Shown here: piece after piece, positions 53,101 through 64,000 of the stretch | Layout: each line of letters starts with the position of its first letter | Position numbering within the stretch: the first letter of the stretch is position 1 | The notes under the pieces: generated by a model | Database searches by the model: none | Seen by the model: the letters and a program-made list of their open reading frames with translations, nothing else | Told to the model about the DNA's origin: nothing | Assembly: GCF_001638985.1 (NCBI RefSeq) | Contig: NW_017265137.1 | Span: 1,143,054-1,207,053, forward strand | Length of the DNA: 64,000 bases | Reading direction: 5' to 3' | DNA from: Phycomyces blakesleeanus NRRL 1555(-) | Lineage: Eukaryota > Mucoromycota > Mucoromycetes > Mucorales > Phycomycetaceae | Made by a program: the position numbers and the translations under genes

Positions 53101-56100
53101 GCGGGTGTACGGGAAATGTAAATAATCCAATGAGGTATTGCACAATGCCAACATGGGATATATATTCTTTCCAGGAATAGCGTACATCCATATATATATG
53201 TATATACTCACACACATACAAAGACACAGACATTGATTGATATATATATATATATATACATAAAGGAAAAATTGAATACAGGCAAATGCCGAATTGACTA
53301 CCTCAGGAAACGAATTACTGGAGGACATTATTTCCAGTGAATTGGACCAGTTAAGAAATCACCGATGAAGGGTGCACAAAAAAATTAGGAGAAGAGGGAA
53401 AGCAATATACACTGAATATTTATCTATTTGATCATTGGTACTATTATTTTCTAATATATACATATAATCTTATCCTTTATAACCAAGATCTCAATATTTC
53501 GAGCCTAATGATTTGACATGTCTGTAAACACATGCTTCTATTTAAGAATTATAGATAAAGATAAATATAAATAGAGTATGAGGATGAAGATGAGTAGATT
53601 TATTAATATATTCTATAAAGAGAAAATAAAAATACACACAGACATATGTATATATGAATCTATAGAAGAAATCCTATTATCTGTGAACACAGTAGTGAGT
53701 CATTTTACTTGTATCGAAAACCCGAATTCAAATCATCTCTATTCCAAAAGAAAATAATGAATATTTATATATCACCCTTTGGAGTGTAACCGCACGAGTC
53801 ATACAAGAATAGACCCAGAAAGCCTTTTTTTTGAGATATTTGGAATCAAATAAACCCAAAAAAAAAGAAAAAAAGAAAAAGGTATGCTTACTTGATATCA
53901 ATAATACGCTATACATTTTACATAAAAAATATATATTTTTACGCAATTTATCAACCATTTCTCTTACACCTTTAATATTTAATAAGAAGAAATAGTTGAT
54001 GTTGGGGACGTGTGTGTGTCTTTAAGAAGAAAAACGAAACCCCCATTGTGTTTTGGTTCAACCTTTATTAAGCTATTTCTCTCTTTAAATTTTTTATTTT
54101 TAGATTTTGTGTGATATTTAAAAGCATGAAATTGATATTTTAAGAATTTATATATCACAAAATTTATACTTGTGAGCATCAATCTATCATTTTGTTTTGT
54201 TTTGTTTTGTTTCGTTTTGTTCTTTTGATTTATTTATTGAAACAAATTAGAGCCTGATATATAGTAATAGATATATAATAGGATAATAATTGTACCGTTG
54301 TTTGTATATAAAATAAATCAATAAATAAATAAAGCAGGATAGATTGTTGGTTAATGTAAGTTGGCAGGATTACTTTATTTTAACAAATCTTGTGATTCAA
54401 TCTCAAGTATTCTATGTTTTTTCTTTCTTTCTTTCTTTCTTTCTGTTCTTTAGTAGCCAAGTCATTGGAGTGCTTTAGCTATGTACATTTATACCGTAAA
54501 ATGAATTTTTGCATGATACTGCAAAGAATATAATAATAATAATAATAATTCAGCCCACAGGCCTTTGTTTGCCTTTGTGTGTATTGTCTTGAGTCAGTCT
54601 ACACAGAGAAATAGATATATATATAATATTGATTTGACTTTGTGGCTGTCAATCTTAATGCGTAAGTTTAAAATAAAATTGGCGTTTTTCTTTTTCTTTT
54701 TTGCTAGTGTGACTGTAAGTCAGATAAGCAAAGGTTGGTGAAAGTGTATGGGAAATAATATCATATTTGGACAACACCTCTCAATGAAGTCTAGTGAACC
54801 AGGATCCCTGGTAGTCTTATATTTAGACAAACCCAGGAAGAAGAACAAGAAGAAGAAGAAAATTTCTATATATAAAATAAAATACACACACAGATACTGG
54901 GTGTGTGTGTGTGTGCCCTGATTTGTAACACCATAAAAGAATTGGGATTCTTTCTCTAGTCGATCTCAAAAAGAAATACACTAAAATTAGACTATTTTTG
55001 TGTATATATATATATATATAAAGTAAAAAAAAAGAAAAAGAAAAAGGGAATTTGTTACACAATTGATTATTATTATTTTTATTCTTTCTACATGCTGCAC
55101 TAATTTAGAATGTTACAACTCCGGTAAGCATGTCTCAATATGGAAATTAAAAGGTGAAGATACATGTCACACATTGCTTTTAATGGTACATAATCACAAA
55201 GCAAAAACAAGGACATTGAGAGACAAAGCCAAGAGAGTATGGGTTTATATATCATTATTATCATTATTATCAGTATTATTCTTGCTTTGTAATACGTTGG
55301 TAGGCATACAGCAAGGATATTACTAATAAACCAAAGAAAAGAAATCTATAGTTGGATAATCAAGAGTGTATTATGAGTCTATGCAATCACCAAGAATTAT
55401 TCCTTAAGATTTACTAATTTGACATGGACATAAAGAAAGAGTTAGACATGCCTCCTATAACAGGTTGGAGAATTAACTTCAGGGCTTACAGGATATCTTA
55501 CTATCTACTATTGGATACAAGTAAAGGAAAACAGCTTTCCAGCTTGCGTGAATGATCATACTCTTTCCTCTTATGAATTTTTTCTTTCATTAGTTATTTA
55601 TCTGACTAGACCAAGAAAATAAAGTAGTCCAAATCACAACAGATTTGTCTATTTATCAGATCTAAATTATTTTTGTGTGCAAGTTATACTAGTAGTAAAT
55701 ACCAAAAGAAGTGTGTTTCTTTTCTTTATTTCTTGTAATAATTAGGTACTAATATTTAATATATAATTTCTTGGTTTGCTATTACTTTTTTTATAACCAA
55801 AAAAAAATTCATACAGAAAATATCATATTAGAAAATGGAAACAATAGCCCAGCTTGTTGGGGTACATTACAATTACAATTACAATTACAATTATATATAT
55901 ATATATTTCATTGATTATAATTGAAAAGAAAAAAAATAAAGAATGACATTATTTAACCGGAACTTGGAGCCGGAATTTTCAAATGACGGAGTTATCTCCA
56001 TCACACTCGTGCAACGCATGGACCACTTTTAGTTGTATTATATAAATATTCAAAAGTTGAAATTGAAATTGAAACAAATTATAATGATTGTTATAACAAA

Positions 56101-56272
56101 GAGAAACAAGAAGAAAAACAACAACAACAATGCAACCAATTCAAAAGTGTATGGTGCGACTCTATCTATTGGTTTCCTGAAGACGATAAGTTAAAGTAAC
56201 CTGAAAATTATAGTAATACTTGTACAAAACTTGAAAGGAGAAAAGTCTGTTTTGTAAGGATCTTCCTTTCTC

Positions 56273-56303
<31 letters not shown>

Positions 56304-57565
56304 TGCGCCATAGTTCAGCCGATCGATTTTTTTTTTGCTGCTTTGCTTTCACACAAATACTTAAATAGGAAAAATGGCAAAGTACCAGAATGTCCGTTCG
56401 TCTTTTGGTCCAGTACTCATGCTTTTTTTTTTTCACCCTTTTAGTCGGTCTATCTTTGCCTTTGTCTCTTTTGTAAATTTTATCCATCTATATATCTATT
56501 TATCTATCTATTTATCTCTTTGTTCCCTTTCTCCCCCCCTTTATAATTTTTTAATTTTTTTATTTTTTATTTTTTAATTATTATGTTGGTCTTCTGTCAT
56601 CCCGATTTAAATACCGAAATCCTTACTCCGTGAAACTTGCCGCTGTACACAATAGTAAATTTACATAATGATTCTTGTGGCAATTTGAGTTTGAGCCAGA
56701 ATATTTTATATATTGCATATAAAAAAATAAAATAAAATAAAATAACGTTGTTTTCATTTATATTCACTTGCATACTTATTGATGAAATAACGATTGAAAT
56801 CTAAAGGTAGTAAATTTTAATCATTAGAATTAAATAAGTATATAAATATATATATATATATATATAAAAGTAAAGTTCATACTATTAATTAAGAATAAGA
56901 ATAATATATAAATTATTTGAAAAAAAAAATTTTATCGCGCTTTTACAAAGTAAATCCCCCTTTTCCTCTTCTTCTTCTTCCTCGTCCTGCTCCTTTAAAT
57001 TTTTTTATTTATTTATATACATATATACTAGTAAATAAGATTTATTCATTCAAACAGTGTATATATATAAAATGATAAGATGCCTATAGTTACACTCATA
57101 TACAAACACACGCCTTTGTTCTCCAGTTATGCAACTCTCCACTTGTATCACACATACAAACAAAAAAGAAAGTATAAAGAGAGACAAGTAGACATATAAA
57201 TAGACTCAATTGTATGCTTGTGTTTTGTGGAGCAATCAAAAAGAGGGAAAAAAATAATCTTTACGAATTCATTTACTGATAGGTTGGGATGTGATCTCTT
57301 TACAAAGAAACCCAACACACACACATATATATATATAATATAGTATATAATATATTCAAGTATCGATTTTCCCGGCTTAGCCCGTACTTTATATACACAC
57401 TTTTACATCTAAATATATACAACAAACAAATAACAATTAACCAAAAGACAAAGCAATGCACATGTATGTATGTATGTATATTTGAATGGGTTTCTATTGA
57501 TTGATATATGTATATAAAATAATAAATAATAAATAATACTAAGAAAGCAAATGACATGAATACAA

Positions 57566-57601
<36 letters not shown>

Positions 57602-58036
57602 AAAAGGAAGTGGTAGCTATTTACGAGGGTGCAGATAAAGAATCATATGTGCATGGATGAAATGGTTGAGAAATGCATAAGATATAGAACGAGTGAGAGA
57701 TATAAGAGAAGAAAAATGCTAGATATGAAATGAGGTGAGGGATATGAGGTGAGAATATGTGCACATGGAAAGGAAACAATAAAGAAATAAAACAAAAGCA
57801 AATAAACATGGTATGGACATCTAAGTTGGACAAAATAAGTATGAAATAAAGGAAAAAAAATGGTGCACCAGAAAGCAAAGATTTACAGCAAACAAAAGCA
57901 AATAAATAACATATAAAGAAAAAGATAGATAGAGTGATAGATAGATAGAGTGATACTTGGCCTATGTATTGTGTGTATGTGTGTGTTTTTGGTTGTTGTT
58001 TAGTTTTTCTTTTTTTTTGGGGGGGTTTGTTGTTGT
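44641..58036. other. Long gene-poor AT-rich region
   Basis: Thirteen kilobases without a gene I can support. Two patches are less AT-rich: 46500-46990, with no usable frame, and 47690-48400, where short frames on both strands carry mixed composition but no known motif. A reverse frame at 46010-45792 encodes one hydrophobic segment (ICLFIAFIFISIGLIVV) with an internal AG acceptor-like site and could be a membrane-protein remnant. The rest is simple sequence: TA runs (49896-49920, 50139-50170, 57571-57598), GT run (49921-49945), CTCGGTCTAT repeats (51221-51253), CTTT repeats (54422-54444), ATT run (56275-56302) and many poly-A/T tracts. Confidence 0.5.
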
Positions 58037-59239
58037 TTAGGTCAAGCCAGCCCTAGGTGAAGATGACCAGGTAGGATAGACAACTGTCATAGGAAAGGTT
58101 GGAAAGGTTGGAGAGATAGGGCTGGCAAGAGCGTTTTCATAGTAGATTGGAGCGTAAGGCAAGGTGGAATCCTGAGTAGAGATGGCGTAACAAGGTGCAT
58201 CGTTAAAAGTCATTCCGTCCTGGTGCTGATAGGCGTACTCAGGGGTCATACAACCATTTTCCACACGAGGCACAACCACACCACATTGTTCATTCACAAG
58301 GAGGTAAGGGCTGTCTTCATAAAAAATTGGAGAACCAATAGCTACTTGTTGCTGCTGCTGTTGTTGTTGTTGTTGTTGATGATGATGCTGGTCTGGTCTG
58401 GATGCCCAGTTTCTCAGATTTTTGTCTTCGTAGTCGTAACCATAGTTATAATTGTAGTTGTTTTTTGTGTTTTCGTTTTCGTTTTCGTCTGTATCATATT
58501 CACCTTTGACTTCAATTCCCAAAGACTGGGAAGGACAAGGTGAATAAAAGATCATTGCAGAACCGATTGGAGATTGCTCTTGCTTGATTAGCATATCATG
58601 GTCTTGGCTATGGCTGTTGCTATGGTTATTGCTATTGCTGTTGCTATGGTTTTGAGTTTGAGTTTGGGATTGGGTTTGGGTTTGGGTTTGGTCCAGCTTT
58701 GGATCTTTTTGTCGCTCCTGGAGGCGAAGGGTCGTGAGACGTGTTTCAAGTTTGACAATCTTTCGTTCGAGGTGAACCACTTGAAGCCCAAGGTCATCAT
58801 AGGCCGTCAAGAGCTCTTTCTCCATATCACACAGCCGTGTTGCTCGTGTCGATCTGTCGATTTCCGACTTTGAGCACGCATAGGCATGTCGAAGGCTGTC
58901 AAAGTGAACTGTGATGGTTGCTACCGAGTCGTAGGCATAGGCAAGTTCGGTTACCAATCGATCGATTTCACTGACAGGTTGGGATTTCTGTGTCTGGGCT
59001 TCGTTGGGATCTACAGAGCCAAGAGAGCCAAGAGAAGAGAAAGTTGAGGATGAGGATGCTGAGGATGATGATCCAGCAGTAGAGGTGCGTGTATGGTTAG
59101 ACCAGCTCGACGCGCTGGAGACGGTTCGCTTATGTACTCGAGGCTGTTTAGTAGTAGTAGTACGCACGCGCTGGTTTGCCCATTTAATAGGCTTCATTTT
59201 CTGATGGTTTTGATGTGAATTCAGTACGGCAACAGGCAT
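58037..59239 (-). CDS. Intronless low-complexity protein with a central coiled coil
   Basis: I do not recognise this protein. One uninterrupted 400-codon frame runs from MPVAVLNSHQ to SSSPRAGLT. Residues 1-85 are basic and then Ser-rich. Residues about 88-177 are helical with heptad-like hydrophobics (LVTELAYAYDSVATITVHFD, then MEKELLTAYDDLGLQVVHLE and RKIVKLETRLTTLRLQERQ), so a coiled coil is likely. After that come Gln/Thr and Asn/Ser/His repeats, an Asp-Glu-Asn patch, Asn-Tyr repeats, three His and a run of 11 Gln (about 288-298), and a C-terminal third rich in Tyr, Pro and Ser. The composition suggests a nuclear regulator or scaffold, but no DNA-binding motif is visible. It is the only single-exon gene here, which sets it apart from its intron-rich neighbours. 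The length of the frame and its non-simple coiled-coil core argue that it is real. Confidence 0.7.
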   Translation of the reverse strand: MPVAVLNSHQNHQKMKPIKWANQRVRTTTTKQPRVHKRTVSSASSWSNHTRTSTAGSSSSASSSSTFSSLGSLGSVDPNEAQTQKSQPVSEIDRLVTELAYAYDSVATITVHFDSLRHAYACSKSEIDRSTRATRLCDMEKELLTAYDDLGLQVVHLERKIVKLETRLTTLRLQERQKDPKLDQTQTQTQSQTQTQNHSNSNSNNHSNSHSQDHDMLIKQEQSPIGSAMIFYSPCPSQSLGIEVKGEYDTDENENENTKNNYNYNYGYDYEDKNLRNWASRPDQHHHQQQQQQQQQQQVAIGSPIFYEDSPYLLVNEQCGVVVPRVENGCMTPEYAYQHQDGMTFNDAPCYAISTQDSTLPYAPIYYENALASPISPTFPTFPMTVVYPTWSSSPRAGLT

Positions 59240-60295
59240 ATTGTTTTAAGAGGTGTATTTGTTATTGATATTTTGGTGTTTGGTGTTGATTGTTTTGGTA
59301 TAATGATAATGATATCGAAGTTTTTTTTTTTGGTTTGGTCTTGGTATTGGTCTTGGATATTGGATATTGGATATCGATATTTATATGTATATGAGATAAA
59401 ATATAAATACTTAAAATATAAAATGTTGAAGACGATGAGAAAGCAAGAGAAAGTGCAATGGATTTAATGTGTGGAATAAAAGAACAATTAAATAGGTTTG
59501 TGTCCATATATATATATATATGTCTGTCTGTCTGTCTGTGTATGTATGTATGTATGTATGTATGTATATATATACTTTTTTTTATATATATATATTGATT
59601 CTTTAAAAGGCAATATCTAAAAAGATGTATTTTTATACAAGCACATACAGTACATATACTTTTTATATTTATATGTACGTGTGTGTGTGTGTTAGGTTTA
59701 TGCTTGTGAGCGAAAGAATAATAATTATATAGGTATTTTGTTACACTGACTGTGGTTATCAAATCGGGCCCATTTATTATGTGTGCCAAGATCTGGGAAT
59801 AGTCTAGACTGGCTTTCTGGGTCAATTCCAAGCCTTATTCTGATTGGAATAGACATGGCATCCTTCTAGTCATTTTGCTTATTCTGTTTAGATGCTGTAA
59901 TAGGAAGTCCTTTCCTCATGTTTAAAGAAACACATACAGACACAAAAACAAAAGAGAGAGAGAGAAAATAATCGACAGTGGGTGTATATCTTTGTACTCC
60001 TCCCCCCTTCCTTTTCTCTCTCTATACTTCCTCCTTCTCCTCTTCCTCATCATCAGCATCATAATTATCATCATCATACTCTATCTCTCTACTCCCCCCA
60101 AAAAATAATAATATTATTCTCTCTCTAACTATCTATTTTATACTCTCACTTACTTTTATCCCCCCCCCCCCCCAAAAAAAAAATCCTCTTACCAAAATAT
60201 ATTTATATTATTTTTAATTTTTATTACTGTTGTAACCTATCCATTAAAGCCAATATTACATGTTGATCTGATGATCTCTCTCCCTCTCCCCCCAA

Positions 60296-60335
<40 letters not shown>

Positions 60336-61166
60336 AATAAGTATGCTGTAAATGCCCGTGCGTATCTCTTAACAGCCATAAAAGAAATTATTGTATCTAA
60401 CTCAACTACACAATATTTATATATGCTTTTTATAATAAGCTATTTTTAAAAGCTATATATTTTATGTTATTTTATTTTATTTTGTACCTACTATGTATGT
60501 ATTTGTGTATGTATAGTTATGGATCTATAGACAATATTGTCATGTCTGAGCATAGACCTATGTTATTTATATTGTGCAAACTTTACATATAATGGACGAC
60601 AATATAGCAATACAGTTGGTATGCGATATTTCGGCGCAATTGTTTTTTTTTAATAGACTCAACTCGGCATCTAGCATTACACACATAATATATTACTTAA
60701 AGAATCTAAAACGCACGCAAGGCTTCTTGATGAATCAAGGCAATAGAACAAAAAAAAGAGAGAGAGAGAGAGTCGGCACCAAGGCACGGAATCTCGAGAA
60801 TAGTAATCTCTGTATCTATATATATATATATATAATCAATCAATCAAGCCAAAAATTACTATAAAAGTATACCAAGAATCTTGTATAATTTTGAAATTGT
60901 TAGGAATTCTTTGCCGAACAAGGGACAGGAGAGATAATATAATATAATATAATATAATATAAAATAAAAGGTACTGAAAGTTGGATCGAGTATAAACATG
61001 GTTGGACAAAAGAATGAAAACAAATGATAGTAATAATACAATTCTGGATATACAAATCTCCACAATTAGTTTATAATAAAACAGTTGCACCAACTATAAG
61101 CCAAAATCAAAAATAAATAAATCAATCAAAAGGACAAGAGAACAAAAGGGTAAAAGAGACCGGTCT
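59240..61166. other. Intergenic DNA with dense microsatellites
   Basis: This is the upstream flank of the coiled-coil protein gene and further AT-rich DNA. Repeats include TGTC and TGTA runs (59521-59566), a GA run (60758-60772), a TA run (60299-60333), an AATAT run (60937-60960) and a C14-A10 tract (60160-60183). No gene is supported. Confidence 0.55.
60160..60183 (+). repeat. C14-A10 homopolymer junction
   Basis: Fourteen C followed directly by ten A. A long C tract is rare in such AT-rich DNA. It may mark a polymerase or assembly slip site. Confidence 0.9.
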
Positions 61167-62207
61167 AAAGGAAATAATGTAAATTTTATAAATATAAGAA
61201 TAAAATAAATAAAATAAGAAGAAGTAATATACAATTATACTAATGATAATAGATCTATTCTTCTCAATTGATTGGAAAGATTTTTTTTTGTAACAAATTC
61301 GGTGTCTTTGTGATGATTGATAACTGAGTATTGTGTGTATATATGAATTATTTCCTTTAAAAATTAACTTATACAATTATAATAATTGCTTATACTTTCT
61401 TGCCTTTAAATATCCAAAATACACAAAATGAATAAATGTCACCAAGCCCATTTATTCTTTTCTTTCTACGCCTACAATAGAAGGGGAGGGAGAAAAGGAA
61501 AGAGGAGGGGGGGGGGGGGGGGCGGTTGACCTTGTCAAGTCCGATCGCACATTGAATTTTTTTTATTTTATTTTATTTTGCCACTTACCACAATTACCAT
61601 GACTACAGTGAATGATTTCTTGTTGCTATGTTTACTACTGTTTACTGCTGTTTACTGCTGTTTACTGCTGTTTACTACTGTTACTACCATTATTCTATAT
61701 ATTTATACATTTGTACCTTTCCTCACCCTGACTTCCCGTAAAACATCAAATGCTGTCAAACTTGGAAATTCACGTGAATGGAACACTAAAAAAGTAGTTG
61801 GTTGCACCACAAAAAGATATTGTCAATATCTTAATTTCTAAACTCAAGTATTTTCATAGTCTAAAATAAAAAACAAAAAAAGTTTTTTTTTCCTTTTTTT
61901 TTCCTTTTTTTTCCGGTTGGAATTTTTTTCAAGCCCAGGGGACATGAGGATCGTAAATGTGAAAAACAAATCGATTTCGAGGGTCAGGTTAGATATATAT
62001 ATATATATATATATATTTTGGGGGTAAATATATTTTACAGGCTAGTCCCCCGGTACAGATTAATACTATTACCAAACTAAATAAGAAATTTATTTATTTA
62101 TTTATTTATTTATTTAAAAACGGGAAAACGTTTTATAAAAATTTTATATATATCGAAAATGATGATTATATAGTATAAATGGAGGGAACATTGTTTTGTT
62201 GCTATGA
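61167..62207 (+). repeat. First copy of a tandem duplication (more than 1 kb)
   Basis: This 1041-bp stretch matches 62308-63348 base for base at an offset of 1141. It contains a G16 run (61507-61522), a TGTTTACTGC minisatellite (61630-61685), an 87-codon frame (61578-61841) and a TA run (61992-62015). It ends at GCTATGA, where the sequence enters a run of N. The left border of the true unit is hidden because the second copy begins inside the gap. Differences are few in the first 700 bp and more frequent in the last 300 bp. Confidence 0.95.
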
Positions 62208-62307
62208 NNNNNNNNNNNNNNNNNNNNNNNNNNNNNNNNNNNNNNNNNNNNNNNNNNNNNNNNNNNNNNNNNNNNNNNNNNNNNNNNNNNNNNNNNNNNN
62301 NNNNNNN
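62208..62307. other. Assembly gap of exactly 100 N
   Basis: One hundred unknown bases, a customary placeholder for a gap of unknown size. It separates the two copies of the duplication, so the copy number and the real distance are uncertain. Confidence 0.98.
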
Positions 62308-63348
62308 AAAGGAAATAATGTAAATTTTATAAATATAAGAATAAAATAAATAAAATAAGAAGAAGTAATATACAATTATACTAATGATAATAGATCTATT
62401 CTTCTCAATTGATTGGAAAGATTTTTTTTTGTAACAAATTCGGTGTCTTTGTGATGATTGATAACTGAGTATTGTGTGTATATATGAATTATTTCCTTTA
62501 AAAATTAACTTATACAATTATAATAATTGCTTATACTTTCTTGCCTTTAAATATCCAAAATACACAAAATGAATAAATGTCACCAAGCCCATTTATTCTT
62601 TTCTTTCTACGCCTACAATAGAAGGGGAGGGAGAAAAGGAAAGAGGAGGGGGGGGGGGGGGGGCGGTTGACCTTGTCAAGTCCGATCGCACATTGAATTT
62701 TTTTTATTTTATTTTATTTTGCCACTTACCACAATTACCATGACTACAGTGAATGATTTCTTGTTGCTATGTTTACTACTGTTTACTGCTGTTTACTGCT
62801 GTTTACTGCTGTTTACTACTGTTACTACCATTATTCTATATATTTATACATTTGTACCTTTCCTCACCCTGACTTCCCGTAAGACATCAGATGCTGTCAA
62901 ACTTGGAAATTCACGTGAATGGAACACTAGAAAAGTAGTTGGTTGCACCACAAAGAGATATTGTCAATATCTTAATTTCTAAACTCAAGTATTTTCATAG
63001 TCTAAAATAAAAAACAAAAAAAGTTTTTTTTTTCTTTTTTTTTTCTTTTTTTTTCTGTTTGAATTTTTTTCAAGCCCAGTGGACATGAGGATCGTAGATG
63101 TGAGAAACAAATCGATTTCGAGTGTCAAGTTAGATATATATATATATATATATATATTTTTGGGGTTAATATATTTTACAGGCTAGTCCCCCGGTACAGA
63201 TTAATACTATTACCAAACTAAATAAGATATTTATTTATTTATTTATTTATTTATTTATATACGTGTAAACGTTTTATAAAAATTTTATATATATCGAAAA
63301 TGATGATTATATAGTATAAATGGAGGGTACATTGTTTTGTTGCTATGA
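62308..63348 (+). repeat. Second copy of the tandem duplication
   Basis: This is the near-identical partner of 61167-62207. It keeps the G16 run (62648-62663), the minisatellite and the 87-codon frame (62719-62982). In that frame four A positions of the first copy are G here. Further right, changes of C to T, G to T and A to G appear on either side of the poly-T tract. After 63348 it continues into unique sequence (TATAAAGTTTC). Confidence 0.95.
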
Positions 63349-64000
63349 TATAAAGTTTCATTGTGGCTGTTTGGTTTATTGTAAATAAAATAAAATAAAA
63401 ATTTAAAGATTTTTTTTTTGGATATCATTAGATGTCACACGTACACTCACAATACCCACAATACCCACACAGAAATATCGCGGTAATATCAATGAGCGTT
63501 TCTTAAAGGTTACACTTAGATTTGATAATCAGCGCTAAGCAAGATCGAGAAATTTATATATATATAATATATCATAATAGATACATAAAAAATTCAAATG
63601 AATAACATTGACGTCTAATCACATCAGTCATCAAATATCCCTACTATTCTTTTATTTACTTATTTATTTATGTGTTATCTTTGGATCTTTGTACACAATT
63701 CACAAAGAGCATTTTATATATAGGCGATAATGTAGTTTCCTAAGATTTTAAGTCAATCAAATGTGATGTGTCATTTGGCCGTAATTACGGGATTATCACA
63801 GTATATATAAAGAGAGATAGAAGTATATATTTTATTCGAGAAAACCCCTGTACATTTTTGGTAGTACAGCATGATAGTAAGTTTATAGTCAGCAAAGGAG
63901 AAAGAAAGGGACTTCATTTAAGAGCACAATATCATTACTAGAAGCAGGAGTCTGACCACGCCTGATTGGTTGTAGAGCCACACACACCCACACACACATA
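63349..64000. other. Gene-free right end of the window
   Basis: AT-rich sequence after the duplication with short TA and CACA repeats. No gene is supported, and the window ends without a visible feature border. Confidence 0.5.

Noticed and set aside
61578..61841. 87-codon frame present in both duplicated copies
   Set aside because: Much of it is encoded by the TGTTTACTGC minisatellite and TA-rich DNA. Both copies keep it because they are nearly identical, not because of visible selection.
61730..63130. Repeat-induced point mutation as the cause of differences between copies
   Set aside because: The changes include A/G, C/T and G/T in both directions and are not in the CpA context expected; the process is also not established for this fungal group.

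Overview
The window looks like a nuclear contig from a fungus of the Mucoromycota, most likely order Mucorales. Four things point there. Intergenic DNA is extremely AT-rich and full of microsatellites. Coding exons are clearly richer in GC. Genes carry many short GT-AG introns, several with AAAG-type acceptors. The gene set is fungal: a Zn2Cys6 factor, an F-BAR/RhoGAP protein, a YwrD-type gamma-glutamyltranspeptidase, and a WRKY-like factor of a kind known from zygomycete-lineage fungi. I cannot name the genus. No bacterial operon, CRISPR array or phage is present.

Layout. 1-6463 has no convincing gene but holds a long inverted repeat (two 275-bp arms, 556-bp spacer). 6464-10270 (-) is an F-BAR/RhoGAP protein. 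13193-15401 (+) is an eight-exon AMP-forming acyl-CoA ligase. 16981-19438 (+) is an acidic, low-complexity protein with an NET-like domain and no bromodomain. 20073-22860 (+) is a gamma-glutamyltranspeptidase. 23241-24219 (-) is ribosomal protein eL13. 24220-30838 is mostly empty apart from a possible spliced remnant. 30839-32344 (+) is the WRKY-like factor, 33268-35974 (+) a Zn2Cys6 regulator, 36671-38518 (-) the mitochondrial ETF alpha subunit, and 39998-42417 (+) a cytochrome P450.

42418-58036 is a 15.6-kb gene-poor stretch. It holds a tRNA-like sequence and a GC-richer island that looks like decayed mobile DNA. 58037-59239 (-) is an intronless protein of unknown function. 61167-63348 is a tandem duplication of more than 1 kb interrupted by a run of 100 N.

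The genes do not form a pathway cluster. Housekeeping genes (eL13, ETF alpha) sit among regulators and single metabolic enzymes. The points most worth following are the WRKY-like domain with an altered signature, the NET-only protein, the long inverted repeat as a possible small-RNA source, tiny exons (7, 9 and 18 nt), and the duplication around the assembly gap. Exon borders were read by eye from splice signals and reading frame. Two junctions, one each in the RhoGAP and gamma-glutamyltranspeptidase genes, do not close in frame.
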